Shown: piece by piece, positions 1 to 8,945 of the stretch | Position numbering within the stretch: the first letter of the stretch is position 1 | How the letters are laid out: every line of letters begins with the position of its first letter | NCBI GenBank assembly: GCA_015680685.1 | Contig: MNCI01003778.1 | Span: 214,359-235,475 of the forward strand | Direction: 5' to 3' | DNA length: 21,117 bases | From: Gnetum montanum | Taxonomy: Eukaryota > Streptophyta > Gnetopsida > Gnetales > Gnetaceae | Translations under genes and position numbers: made by a program | Notes under the pieces: generated by a model | The model's database searches: none | What the model saw: only the letters and a program-made list of their open reading frames with translations | Told to the model about the DNA's origin: nothing

Positions 1-240
1 GTGCTGCAAGGTTTATCCAATCAAGTTCGTCTTTATTGCTGTACACAACTTGGGTTCAGGTTACAAGCTGCTCGAATAAAGAGCCGTTCACTCTAGGACT
101 CCTACTGTGGGCACATGGGGAAAAATTCTAACTCTGGAGTGATCAATCTACCAGAGCTTCGCTACACTAGCCAGGATTGGAAAATGAAGGGAGTGCCGCC
201 TCTTATTTATAGATATATATATATGAACATTCATATGTAT
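1..240 (-). promoter_or_regulatory. LTR-like promoter/R-U5 fragment at window edge
   Basis: Read on the minus strand, this stretch has a good TATA box (CTATAAATA, plus positions 204-212). About 170 bp downstream lies a poly(A) signal, AATAAA, at plus positions 32-37. The segment between is visibly richer in G and C than the DNA to its right. TATA, short leader and poly(A) signal within a few hundred bases is the usual layout of U3-R-U5 in a plant LTR, so I infer the downstream part of a minus-strand LTR that runs off the left edge. No TG...CA boundary, primer-binding site or coding remnant is visible to confirm it. A plain Pol II promoter with a nearby cryptic poly(A) site is the alternative. 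Confidence 0.3.
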
Positions 241-307
241 AGCATATACAAAAAATAAAATCTCATAGTCTTCCAATTGCTCAAGTACTTTAGCCCAACA
301 CTTAAAA

Positions 308-713
308 CTAGGCCATTCTTGAAAATCAAGCTAGGACATGCCAGGAAATTAAACTAGAGAAAAAGTGAAGGAACATAAAGCCATGGGATTGAGTTACTGT
401 ATACAAATACATAAATAAATAATACATTTTAAGCTAGAACATAGCTTTGCTAACATAATTTAGGGTCATAAAATTTACTTCTTAAAAAATATTTTTTACT
501 CAAATTGCTATTTTAAAAGAATCTAATTGAAATAATCATGAATAAACTACAAACTATAATAGAGGTATAATTCTTTCCTAGTATTGATAGTAGAACCTAA
601 ATCTTCTATTATTCATAAAGCTGCGAACAAAACCAGAACTCTCATAGTTGTTTATAAGAAATTTAGCTAGGGCATTTTGGAAAATCAAACTAGGAAATGC
701 CAAGAAATTTAAC
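308..713. repeat. Pair of 47-bp diverged direct repeats
   Basis: Positions 308-354 and 667-713 align without gaps at 40 of 47 bases; both begin CTAGG and contain GAAAATCAA. They lie 359 bp apart in AT-rich non-coding DNA. They may be duplicated U3 sequence of the LTR-like segment at the left edge, or simply an old local duplication. The sequence between them shows no other structure. Confidence 0.6.
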
Positions 714-828
714 AAGTAGATGCTGAGAAAATTAATGAGGTGAAGGTGAGAAATTAGGTTAGTCAAAAAAAAATTCAAGAAATTTTAGAGCTAAGAACAG
801 AGAAGTTTGCATGATGTGGCAATGAGCA

Positions 829-890
829 GGAGCAAACACCTTCAATCTTTTGGAGAAAGGTAGTATCTTGGAGCAAACACCTTTAATCTT
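829..890. repeat. Short tandem repeat, 41-bp period
   Basis: GGAGCAAACACCTTCAATCTT at 829-849 recurs at 870-890 with one difference (CTTTAATC for CTTCAATC). The period is 41 bp and there are two units. The surrounding DNA is non-coding. Confidence 0.6.
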
Positions 891-1989
891 CTAAGAAAAA
901 TAAGCAAGAGATCATGGTGGAGTATGGGAGATAGAAGTAAGGTGGAGAATGACCAAATGGTACGCAATATTTGTTTGATAGGAGCTTGCGATTTTGAAAA
1001 GTGGTTTATGATTAGGGTATCATATAAATGTCCAATATAACTATTCATTGTAATAAAGTTGAGCAAGAAAGAATGAAACATGTAATGTGTATTTTAAATA
1101 TTCAAGGTTTTACACTAATCATTTTCATAGTTTAAAAATCATTTAATGAATCTAAATTTAAACTATAACTATAACTCTACCACTATCTAGATAGAATTGT
1201 CCAAGGAATGATGTGGCTAAGAAAAATCTAAAGAGGATATCTTATCCTAATTAATCAAATCCAAACTAAGGCTTAGGGTAATGTATGTTCTTTATTATCT
1301 TTCAAATCATTTAATAAATGATGCTTATAATTTTTTGCCTTATTTTTCTCTTTAAATCTACATTATATGTATCCAAAATCATCATCTTTTATATTATGTT
1401 ATTTGGGATTTTCTCATTTTATTATTACTTTCCTTATCATTTTCTTTAGAAATTTTCCATATTAACATTTGCCAATTGTAACATGTTATATTTATCCAAC
1501 ATTTTCTTTAGAAATACGAATAGAAATTTACTTAGAGAATGTACATGAGCATTCCCATGGTACTTACTAAACAAAAAATTGACCATAAATCTTGATCAAA
1601 ATTTTTAAAGATAATGTTCTTAATGCCTGATGCAAAATTGTCTTAGTACAAGCGTTGATGTATACCATCCTTGGGATAACTTGAAGTACAAATGTAATGC
1701 ATGCTACTAGATTTGGAATTTTAAGTAACGTGTTCCTAGTATGATCTTGTGTACGAGCAGGTACNGGCATGATGACATGCATCATAAATTAAGGCATTAA
1801 AAGCACAAACATAGATAGTTTTCCTTAGAAATTATTATACAAAAACATTCCTAACATTTTTTAGGTGAAGACTTCTGGCTATCAATGTTATATCAAGACT
1901 CTAACAGAATTTCTAAAAAATCTAGTTAACAAAGGAAGAAAGTGAATTTTCCTTGGATAAAACTTGAGCATAATAACAACATGACAACT
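891..1989. other. AT-rich non-coding DNA, no gene seen
   Basis: Open frames here are short, have no recognisable motif and behave like chance frames in AT-rich sequence. Base 1765 is an unresolved N. I see no RNA gene, transposon end or coding remnant. Confidence 0.6.
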
Positions 1990-3082
1990 ATGAATGAAAA
2001 TATAAATAAAAGAATGACTGAATAATCCCACATGGAGAAGGAGATGATAATGGAAAATATATAAATGCATGTTTATTACATTGAGAAATTGAATGAGAAC
2101 TTGTTTGGTTAACAACCATCTAATTATGAAATATGATTTGTGGAAAAATTTGATGGTGATTTAATTATAATAATTAGTAAAGCTTAAGCTTTGGTAATTA
2201 CTATCACTCAAGCACCATAAAAGTCTACCCTAACTCTGTAGACTTAGTAATGGAAAACAACCAAATCAAGCTTTCATTTTTTTGATATTTCAAACTATGA
2301 TTAATGTTGATTTTGTTTTATATATTACCATGACCAAGGATCTATAAAGTATAATTGACATCACGTTTTCCTAAATAAGGATAGGATCAAACTATGCTAC
2401 AACATTTTTGAAAATTAATTTTGAGATGCTTATTACTATAATATAGGTTTGGATTTAAATTATTTCTATATACGATTCATGAATCGTTGTTAATGAGAAA
2501 TATGTTGAAAAAGATATTCAAAACCATTATACACACACAAGCTTCGTACATAAATAATAGATGAGGACAAAGTAAAGAATAGAAATAAGTAACAACATAG
2601 TCATAATTCCACATTGAAGAGGTGATGACAACATAAAGAATGTAAATGATTGACTTTTTTGCAATGATAAATTGAATGGAAACTTGTTTGGTTAAGAATC
2701 ATCTAATTGTAGATCATGAATTGAAGTGGAATTTGATGGTGGCTCAACCACACTAATTACTAAATAGATAAAGCTCTAGTAATTGGTGTAACTTAGTTCC
2801 CATCGAAGTCCACCCCAACTTACTAGATGTCCTGATAAAGTATAACCATGCAAAGTTATAATTTTATTCATTTTTTCATGTTCTCAAATCTATAAAATGA
2901 TGTTTGGAAAGATAGAGACATAATACCCATCATCCATCACCCATGTCTCATTAAATTTATCATATTTTACAAATATTAATCAAATTAAATTTTGAAAGAA
3001 ACATTTAAATTATATCTATATGTGATTCATGAATCTATGATAATGAGAACTATCTTGAAAAAAAATATTTAATATCATTATA
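1990..3082. repeat. Old tandem duplication, two units of about 0.5 kb
   Basis: Two consecutive units, about 1990-2535 and 2565-3082, share the same order of landmarks. These include ACTTGTTTGGTTAA (2099 and 2682), a CATCTAATT block, an AATTTGATGGTG block, and TTCATGAATC inside the sequence TTAAATTATNTCTATA...GAACTAT near each end. The offset between matching landmarks falls from about 583 to 550 bp, so the units have gained and lost many bases. The right unit ends where the outer copia element begins, so the duplication was probably already present when that element inserted. No coding potential is visible. Confidence 0.6.
2472..2487. repeat. Perfect 16-bp palindrome
   Basis: ACGATTCATGAATCGT at 2472-2487 is a perfect inverted repeat with no spacer. 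The matching position in the second duplicated unit (3024-3035) keeps the 12-bp core GATTCATGAATC but has lost the outer pairs. It may be a binding site or chance; nothing nearby says which. Confidence 0.7.
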
Positions 3083-3572
3083 TGTGAGAATCATTAAAAT
3101 TAGAAGAGGGGTGGGGTGGGGAGAGGATGAATAAGTTTTCCAAACTAAAATTTTTAGCCACAACAAACAAAACCAATTTTAACATGGTTTCCCAACTTGG
3201 GTAGTTGACACTTGGAGGGTAGATCACTTGCACACCTCCAAACTTTATTCCTCTCAAAATATGGTTTGAAGTATACCACACCTTGTAAAGCTCTAAGATC
3301 TACTTTGGAGTCGTTAGACATCATGAATCCACTTAATCCTGCAAGATCTCAACAAGCTTAGAATGTGGTTTCTAGGATCCCACAACCTTTACAACTTGAG
3401 CTCCACTCCGGAGTGTTGGGACATTGCACCAACAATCAATCCAATAGGATCCCAACAAGCTCAAGGATGATGCCTTCTTGCAAGAAGCACATCAACCTCA
3501 TAGGGTAACAAAAGATAAAAAATAATTACAAGGCAATGATGTAACTAATTTTTTGGTCCTTGCACTTTGAGG
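3083..3572 (-). repeat. Downstream half of outer element's 3' LTR
   Basis: This segment matches, in order, the first 430-490 bp of the LTR copies at 5387 and 10505. Shared parts are a plus-strand G-run near the tip (3107-3122), the ATGGTTTCCCAACTTGGGTA block, the CACACCTCC block, and the duplicated CAACAAGCT section. It stops at TTGCACTTTGAGG. The homology resumes at 6482 with TGAGGTACAACAC, which matches TTAGGTACAACAC in the intact LTR at 10505-11650. The five bases TGAGG (3568-3572) are the left target-site duplication of the inner element. Confidence 0.85.
3568..3572. repeat. Left target-site duplication TGAGG
   Basis: TGAGG directly abuts the TGTGG end of the inner element and is matched exactly at 6482-6486 beyond the other end. 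Five bases is the normal copia duplication length. Confidence 0.85.
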
Positions 3573-3809
3573 TGTGGATTGTTGAACTTAGAAGAAGGGG
3601 GGCGGGGGGTGTGGATGAATAAGTTTCCCAAATCAAAACTTAAACAAACAAAGCACACACACACACACACAAGTTTACATGGTTTCCCAACTTGGGTACT
3701 CCACATTTGGAGGTAGATCACAAGCACACCTCTAGACTTTGTTGCTCTAAAATTATGGTTGAAGGGTCTAGACCTTGTATAGACATCAAGCCCCGCTCTA
3801 GAGTATTTG
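3573..3809 (-). repeat. Truncated 3' LTR of inner element (U5 end only)
   Basis: About 237 bp matching the start of the LTR at 5387: TGTGGATTGTTGAACTTAG, a G-run (3596-3610), GTTTCCCAACTTGGGTACTC, and TTGTTGCTCTAAAATTATGG. Homology stops near GAGTATTT (3801-3808), after which the RNase H reading frame begins. The U3, the TATA region and the polypurine tract that should lie between RNase H and this point are missing. A dinucleotide run of about nine CA units (3653-3670) lies inside. Confidence 0.82.
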
Positions 3810-5340
3810 AGCATGAAAATTGCTAGTAGCAATGTATTTAGCTTCCATAGTTGAAAGAGCTATAGAGGTTTGCTTCTTTGTTGTTCGAGAAATAATAATT
3901 CTTCCCAAGAAGAAACAATTACCACTTGTGCTATGTAGATCATCAAAACATCCTTTCCAATCTACATCACAATAACCAACAAGATCAGGGGAGCAATCCT
4001 TTGGATACCAAAGGACCTAATTAGTAGTACCTTTCAAGTAGTGAATGATTTGTTTAATAGCCTAGTAGTGTGAATCTTTTGGAGCTGATTAATGTCTAGC
4101 ATACAATCCTAGACTTAAGGCTATATATGGTTGACTAGCAGTTAGATAGAGAAGACTACGAATCATACCTCTATAAAGCCTAGGATTAATTGGCTTACCT
4201 TGATCATCTTTAACAAGTTTAAAATTTGTAGCCATTGGAGTACTTTTAACTTAAACATTGGCCAAACCATATTGTAACTAAAGATCGTTTACATACTTGG
4301 TTTGACATAAGAAGGTTTCATCAGGCATTTTATAGATTTGAAACCCAAGAAAGTTCTTAAGTTCTTCCATCGTGCTCATTTTGAATTCATACTACATAAG
4401 ATTAGAAAACATCTTGTAAATAATTTCGTTAGTGGCACCAAAAATAATATCATCAATATAGATTTGAACAATTAAAAGATCTTTACCTTCTATTTTAAGA
4501 AATAATGTAACATCAGCTTTACCCCTTGTGAATCCATTTGATATGAGATGTTGAGAAAGCCTTTCGTACTAAGCTCTTGGAGCTGGTTTAAGGCCATAGA
4601 GATATTTCTTGAGTTTGTAGACATGATCAATCTTGGTTGAATCAAAAAATCCCTTGGGTTACTCAAGGTATACTTCTTGTTAAATGGTTTCATTTAAGAA
4701 GGCACTTTTGACATCCATTTAGTAGAGGCAAGGAGAATTCTAATATATTCTAGCCTAGCAACTAGAGCAAAAGTTTCATCAAAATCTATATCTTCTTGTT
4801 GGTTGTATACTTTGGCAACCAATCTAGATTTTTTTAGTGATGTTTCCATTATCATTAGTCTTGTTCCAAAAGACCCATTTTGTTGTAATAATAGGTTTAT
4901 CAGAGGGCCTAGGAGTCAATTCCCATGCATCATTTCTAGCAAATTGAATAAGTTCATCTTACATAATAGAAATTCAACCTTGCTTTTTTTTTTGGCTTCT
5001 TTAAAGTTTTTGAGTTCAACTTGAGAGAGATAAGTAGATAAGGCATACATTTCTTTGAATTGGCTTCTAGTGCAGACATCATCTTGTACGTCCCTAAAAA
5101 CATTGTTGAGAGAGTATTTTTTGCAAAGTCTAGGCAATTTTGGTAGAGTGGGAGACATCTCCTGATCATCATCATTTTCTTCCTCTTCATGATTACTACT
5201 AGGCTCTAAATTGTTGTCATCTTGAACTAAAGTTGGGCTAGATAGTTTTTGGCTGGGAATGACTTCATCATCATGTTTAGGACTATTTAGATCATAATCA
5301 TCTATTTTGATATTTATGGTTTCCTTCATTGTGTTAGTTC
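3810..5340 (-). pseudogene. Copia pol remnant: linker, reverse transcriptase, RNase H
   Basis: This is the C-terminal half of a sirevirus-type pol on the minus strand, broken by stops and frameshifts. From 5329 down: an acidic linker (EEEENDDDQEM near 5160-5180) and CTRSQFKEM leading to a QVELKNFKEA block; then the RT start, with WELTPRPSDKP near 4900; LVAKVYNQQ; DVKSAFLNET; YGLKPAPRA near 4570-4600; the catalytic box IYIDDIIFG near 4440-4465; and FLGFQIY. RNase H follows, with HYLKGTTN, LVWYPK-like and GYCDVDWKG blocks near 3950-4060. The last readable stretch is ALSTMEAKYIA, then AQIL at the junction with the LTR. The reading frame changes at a run of ten T (4984-4993) and again near 4830. 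Tryptophan positions read as stops, for example TAG at 4569-4571 after APRA. In an intact element this region copies RNA to DNA and removes the template. It is dead here. Confidence 0.9.
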
Positions 5341-5360
5341 TGTTGTTAAATACTCTGTAT

Positions 5361-5386
5361 GCTCTGCTGATATTTATGATACCACT
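5361..5386 (-). other. Damaged primer-binding site (initiator tRNA-Met type)
   Basis: Next to the LTR tip, after a 2-bp gap, the minus strand reads TGGTATCA (plus TGATACCA, 5377-5384). This matches the 3' end of plant initiator tRNA-Met. The rest of the usual site (plus GCTCTG, 5361-5366) is displaced by about 10 bases that repeat TGATA, so the site looks split by a small tandem duplication. Its position and sense fix the 5387-6481 LTR as the 5' LTR of a minus-strand element. Confidence 0.75.
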
Positions 5387-6481
5387 TGTGGATAGTTGAA
5401 CTTAGAAACCTGGGGCAGGGTGGGGGGGTGTTGGTTGGATGAATAGGTTCCCCAAATTGAAGCTTAAAAAAAAAAAAGCACATGCACATAATTTTATGTG
5501 GTTCCCCAACTTGGGTACTCCACACTTGAAGGGTAGATTGCAAGCACACCTTTGGACTTTGTTGCTCTCAAATTATGGTTGAAGGATCCACATCCTATAT
5601 AATAATCAAGCTTTCCTTTGAAGTATTGTACTACAGCACCAATCACTTAACCTATTAAGGTCCTATCAAGCTTGAAAATGTGGTTTCAAGGTTTACACAA
5701 CCTTTACAATCTTGAGCTTTGCACCAAAGTATTGTACCACAACACTAACAAGTCAATCCTTTAGGATCACAACAAGCCTAAGGAACTCAACCCCTTAAGG
5801 CAACAAGAATAAGAAATATAAGGAATGATCGCAACTCAAATTTATGATCCAAAAGCCAAAATGATTAGACAATAAGAAGCAACAAAGAATTCAATGATTA
5901 CAAATGATTCAACAATAAATACAAAAATACTCATGCATTTTCCAATGCACATGAAGTCTTCTTATAGCTACTATTTTGCTAAATCCTTCTCAAAACTCAT
6001 GTAATGGCTAGCTAGCAATCATCAATGGTTGTGGAAGAAATATTTCTTGTGCTTGAGATGTATCTCTAAATTTGGCTCAAATTTGGGAAGGTGCCTTTAT
6101 TTATTGAAAGACATCTTTCTAAAGTCAATCCTAGAAGACATCTATGCTCAATGGAAGACATATTTCTACATTTGGTCTACATTTTGTAAAGATATCTTTA
6201 CCTCATGAAAAACATCTTTGGTTGGGGAAAGATGTCTTGTTGTTTTTGAAGATGTCTTTCTAGATTTTCTCTAAGTTCAATCCAAATCAGCCAAGATGTC
6301 TCCTACTTCCTAGAGATGTCTTTCTTCATCTTCCTTTGTCTTTTGAATGCATCATTCTTTGTCCATAGCTTTGCTCAATCCAAGTTCTTGTCTTGTAAAC
6401 ACAACAACTACACACACATACAAATAAACTTGTTCTTCATTTTTCTTAATGTTTTGACATACCAAAACCAAAAGGTCCACA
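5387..6481 (-). repeat. Complete 5' LTR of inner copia element, 1095 bp
   Basis: The ends are TGTGG (5387) and CCACA (6481), a 5-bp inverted pair. The same sequence recurs at 10505-11650 over its full length, and partly at 3083-3572, 3573-3809 and 6482-7191. On the minus strand the U3 carries a cluster of AGACATCT/AGATGTCT octamers (about 6045-6330), followed by a TATA-like CTATAAGAAG (near 5958-5967) found at the same place in the other LTRs. R-U5 holds an internal duplication and ends in a run of C on the RNA strand (plus G-run 5412-5429). The inner side meets the primer-binding site. Confidence 0.88.
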
Positions 6482-6486
6482 TGAGG
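6482..6486. repeat. Right target-site duplication TGAGG
   Basis: An exact copy of 3568-3572, immediately beyond CCACA. The bases after it (TACAACAC) continue the outer element's LTR. Confidence 0.85.
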
Positions 6487-7191
6487 TACAACACAATAGA
6501 TCTCTTACAATAGTACAAAAGATAGTACAATGAGGCATACAAGTACAATAGAATAATATGCATAGTGTTTTCTTGATGTTGATGCTTGCATACAACACTT
6601 GCATATTCCTCAATAGAATTAAGTCTTCTTATAGTCTTAATGTTTCTAAAATTACCTCGAAATTCATGCAACGACTATCAAACACTCACTGGAGACATCT
6701 TCTTCATGATTGGGCTATCTCTTTGCATTAGATCTACATTCTAGGTAGACATATTTCTCACAATGGAGATGTCTACTTGGAGACTTCTACATGTAGATGC
6801 CTTATTTGGATAGTATACATCTACTTTTTTTGCTAGATGTCTTCTCTGCTTCCTCTATATCTCACCCAAGATGTCTTCTACTTCTTGTAGACATGTTCTT
6901 AGTTTTTGGTATTTTCTTCCTAAGGCTTTCTTTTATTGATTTGGCTCATCCTTGATCTTTTGAACTTATTCATTTTGTTTTAGTCTTCATCTTTGTCCTT
7001 GCTTTCTTTTAAGTCCTTGGAGACTTCATTTTGACATCTCATTGTAGCTCTCATTCCTTGAGTCTTCATTCATGTTTGGAAGGTCCTTGTGATCTCCACT
7101 TTGCTCCTTCATGCCCTAGAAAAGCATCACACTCCACAACATCATGTATTCTCCATTTTCCTTAATGTTTTAACATACCAATAGGTCAAAA
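6482..7191 (-). repeat. Upstream half of outer element's 3' LTR
   Basis: It starts TGAGGTACAACAC, equivalent to about position 10960 of the intact LTR copy. It then keeps the TATA-like CTTATAG (plus, 6628-6634), an ATTCATGCAACG block, the AGACATCT/AGATGTCT cluster (about 6690-6900), and the terminal block TTAATGTTTTAACATACCA (7162-7180). Near 6910-7130 it carries sequence rich in TCTT/CCTTG that I could not align with the other LTRs, so this copy has diverged or gained DNA. Its outer boundary is set at 7191 because a polypurine tract follows directly. Confidence 0.78.
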
Positions 7192-7285
7192 ATCTTCCCC
7201 TTTTTGGTGATGTTCAAAACTTAAGAAAATGGATTAGTCTTTATCACAATACCACAATACATAAGCTACTTCTCCCCCTTTTTGG
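7192..7285 (-). other. Two polypurine tracts of the outer element
   Basis: The minus strand reads CCAAAAAGGGGAAGAT at 7207-7192, touching the 3' LTR. It reads CCAAAAAGGGGGAGAAG at 7285-7269, about 75 bp further upstream. The tract beside the LTR is where plus-strand DNA synthesis would start. Extra copies of the tract upstream of the 3' LTR are a known feature of sireviruses, which supports the family call. Confidence 0.75.
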
Positions 7286-8945
7286 ACATGAACAAAAAGG
7301 ATTATGCATATAAAATTTTATCTTAAAGATGTATCATTTTAGAATAAAACATATAGTTAATGAGAGCCATTGCATACCAAGCATAAAACTCTCCTCTTGT
7401 ATGGTTAGTACCCAAAGGAATTCATCCAAACACTTGTAAAAAATGTTTCATAATATAATTGTGCATAATAAAAGAACATTTTGCAAGGGAATTATATGAA
7501 GAGTGTACATCTTATTAATTTCTTAGGGATAATGAAGTAAAATGAGTGTTTATCAAAAGTTTCCCTTAATCTATCGACAACAACAAGAAACATACTTGCT
7601 TCAAGCTTTTCAAAAGATATTTAAGAGTAAGTAACCTATCTCTATAAAAATATTCTTCTAACAATCCAAGAGTAATTTCAAGACAAGCAAGTAAAAACAT
7701 GCATATTCAATGTTTAAGCAATACATCTTATCATGCTAAACAATTCATAAACTAATATATGAAAAAAATTTCCTATATTTGCAGAAAAGGATCTTAGGCA
7801 CTTAAAATGACATGTTCTCAACATACAAAAGGTCAAATGTGAACCATTAAATTCTGAACATAGTGCTCAAAGTAAGTTTATATAACATATAAAGTTCAAG
7901 AGCTTTCATCAATAAAGATCATCTTTAGATAAAGGTTGATAAATAAATGTCCTCTTTTCTTTTACTAGATGAATATGCTCTTCCTTGCCTGTTGTATGAT
8001 ATAGATGCTAGAGATAGAAAGCTTAGCAATTATGATATCATATCTTTGAGAGAATCACTCAAGACTCTCGCTACATATATGACCCATATTTTGAAACATA
8101 TATTGTAGAGAGATTGATACTAATTGTTATTCTCCTCTTGATCTTGTTAGGATCTTTATGCTACAAAGAAATTCTAAGATCACGTATGGAGACTAAGGTC
8201 TCCCATAAGTTATATCAAAACAAGTATAAAAAACTCCCAATCATGACAGAATATATTTAACTTATCAAGAATCATCACACGAACATAGACATAAACATCA
8301 TACATATCTTGAGAATCACACAAGGGACTAGGTGATGTTTCCATAAATCTAGAGTGTCATATTAAGATTAGTTTTGAGGTCTCTCATAAAAATAGCAAAT
8401 AATTCGTATTGAAATGTTTCTTTTCTTAGGAGATACATGAATTACATTAAAGGTACCAAATTCAATGCTAAATTATCAAACATAAAAAATCTTTTAAAAG
8501 AAATTGGACTTTAGGATTTCATGGGGAAGCAACTATGCCAAATCACATGGAACAAAATACATATATGTTTAAACAACAATGAATGTTCAACAAAAAGATT
8601 TTGGTCCATGAATTATAGTCAAGGGTTTTAAACCACTTGAAACCAATACAATCTAGCTAAGAATCCAAAAGATGATTTATCAATAAAAACTTTAAAGTAG
8701 CATAATCTTCCATTCAACCATAAAATAATCAAGTTATTTTTCATCATATCATGCTCATATGTACACAAAAGATAGCATAATCACATATACATAGATGATA
8801 GCATTTTATCTAACAACCAATAATGCCTCACTTATATCAAATATGATTATCTTAATATTTGTAGAACCTAGAGCTAATTTTCCATAGTATTAAAATATAT
8901 GAAATACTTACCTCTACTTACCTTTGTTAAAGAGAGTGAAGATGC
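7286..8945. other. Internal non-coding region of outer element
   Basis: About 1.65 kb of AT-rich sequence lies between the gag remnant and the polypurine tracts. Read by eye on both strands, it shows no protease, integrase, RT or envelope-like motif and no long frame. It is where pol would be expected. It may be spacer sequence native to a gag-only element, or unrelated filler left by a large deletion. Confidence 0.5.

Larger units (their letters stand above)
3573..6481 (-). mobile_element. Inner Ty1/copia element, 2.9 kb, internally deleted
   Basis: The element starts TGTGG at 3573 and ends CCACA at 6481, and TGAGG is duplicated perfectly on both sides (3568-3572, 6482-6486). On the minus strand its order is: complete 5' LTR (5387-6481), damaged primer-binding site, the end of the integrase-RT linker, RT, RNase H, and a 3' LTR reduced to 3573-3809. 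Gag, protease, the integrase core, the polypurine tract and most of the 3' LTR (U3 and R) are absent. Its LTR is the same family as the outer element's, so this is a same-family insertion into an LTR. The clean target duplication shows the outer ends are original. Whether the internal losses came before or after insertion is not shown. Confidence 0.88.

Noticed and set aside
1765-1765. Unresolved base N
   Set aside because: A sequencing or assembly ambiguity in non-coding DNA with no bearing on any feature.
578-2115. Several short minus-strand open frames (578-778, 842-1081, 1567-1785, 1888-2115)
   Set aside because: They are rich in Leu, Phe, Ile and His as expected from AT-rich DNA and contain no motif. 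One spans the unresolved base at 1765.
3083-3809. Two tandem LTRs from a tandemly arranged element
   Set aside because: The first piece stops at TGAGG and continues at 6482, and the second belongs to the insert. Nesting explains both without a tandem array.
4803-5024. Plus-strand open frame over the RT region
   Set aside because: It is antisense to clear RT/linker coding sequence and its residues show no motif, so it is a shadow frame.
5387-6481. Solo LTR
   Set aside because: A primer-binding site and pol remnant adjoin it, and the target duplication lies beyond a partner LTR at 3573, so it is the 5' LTR of an element.
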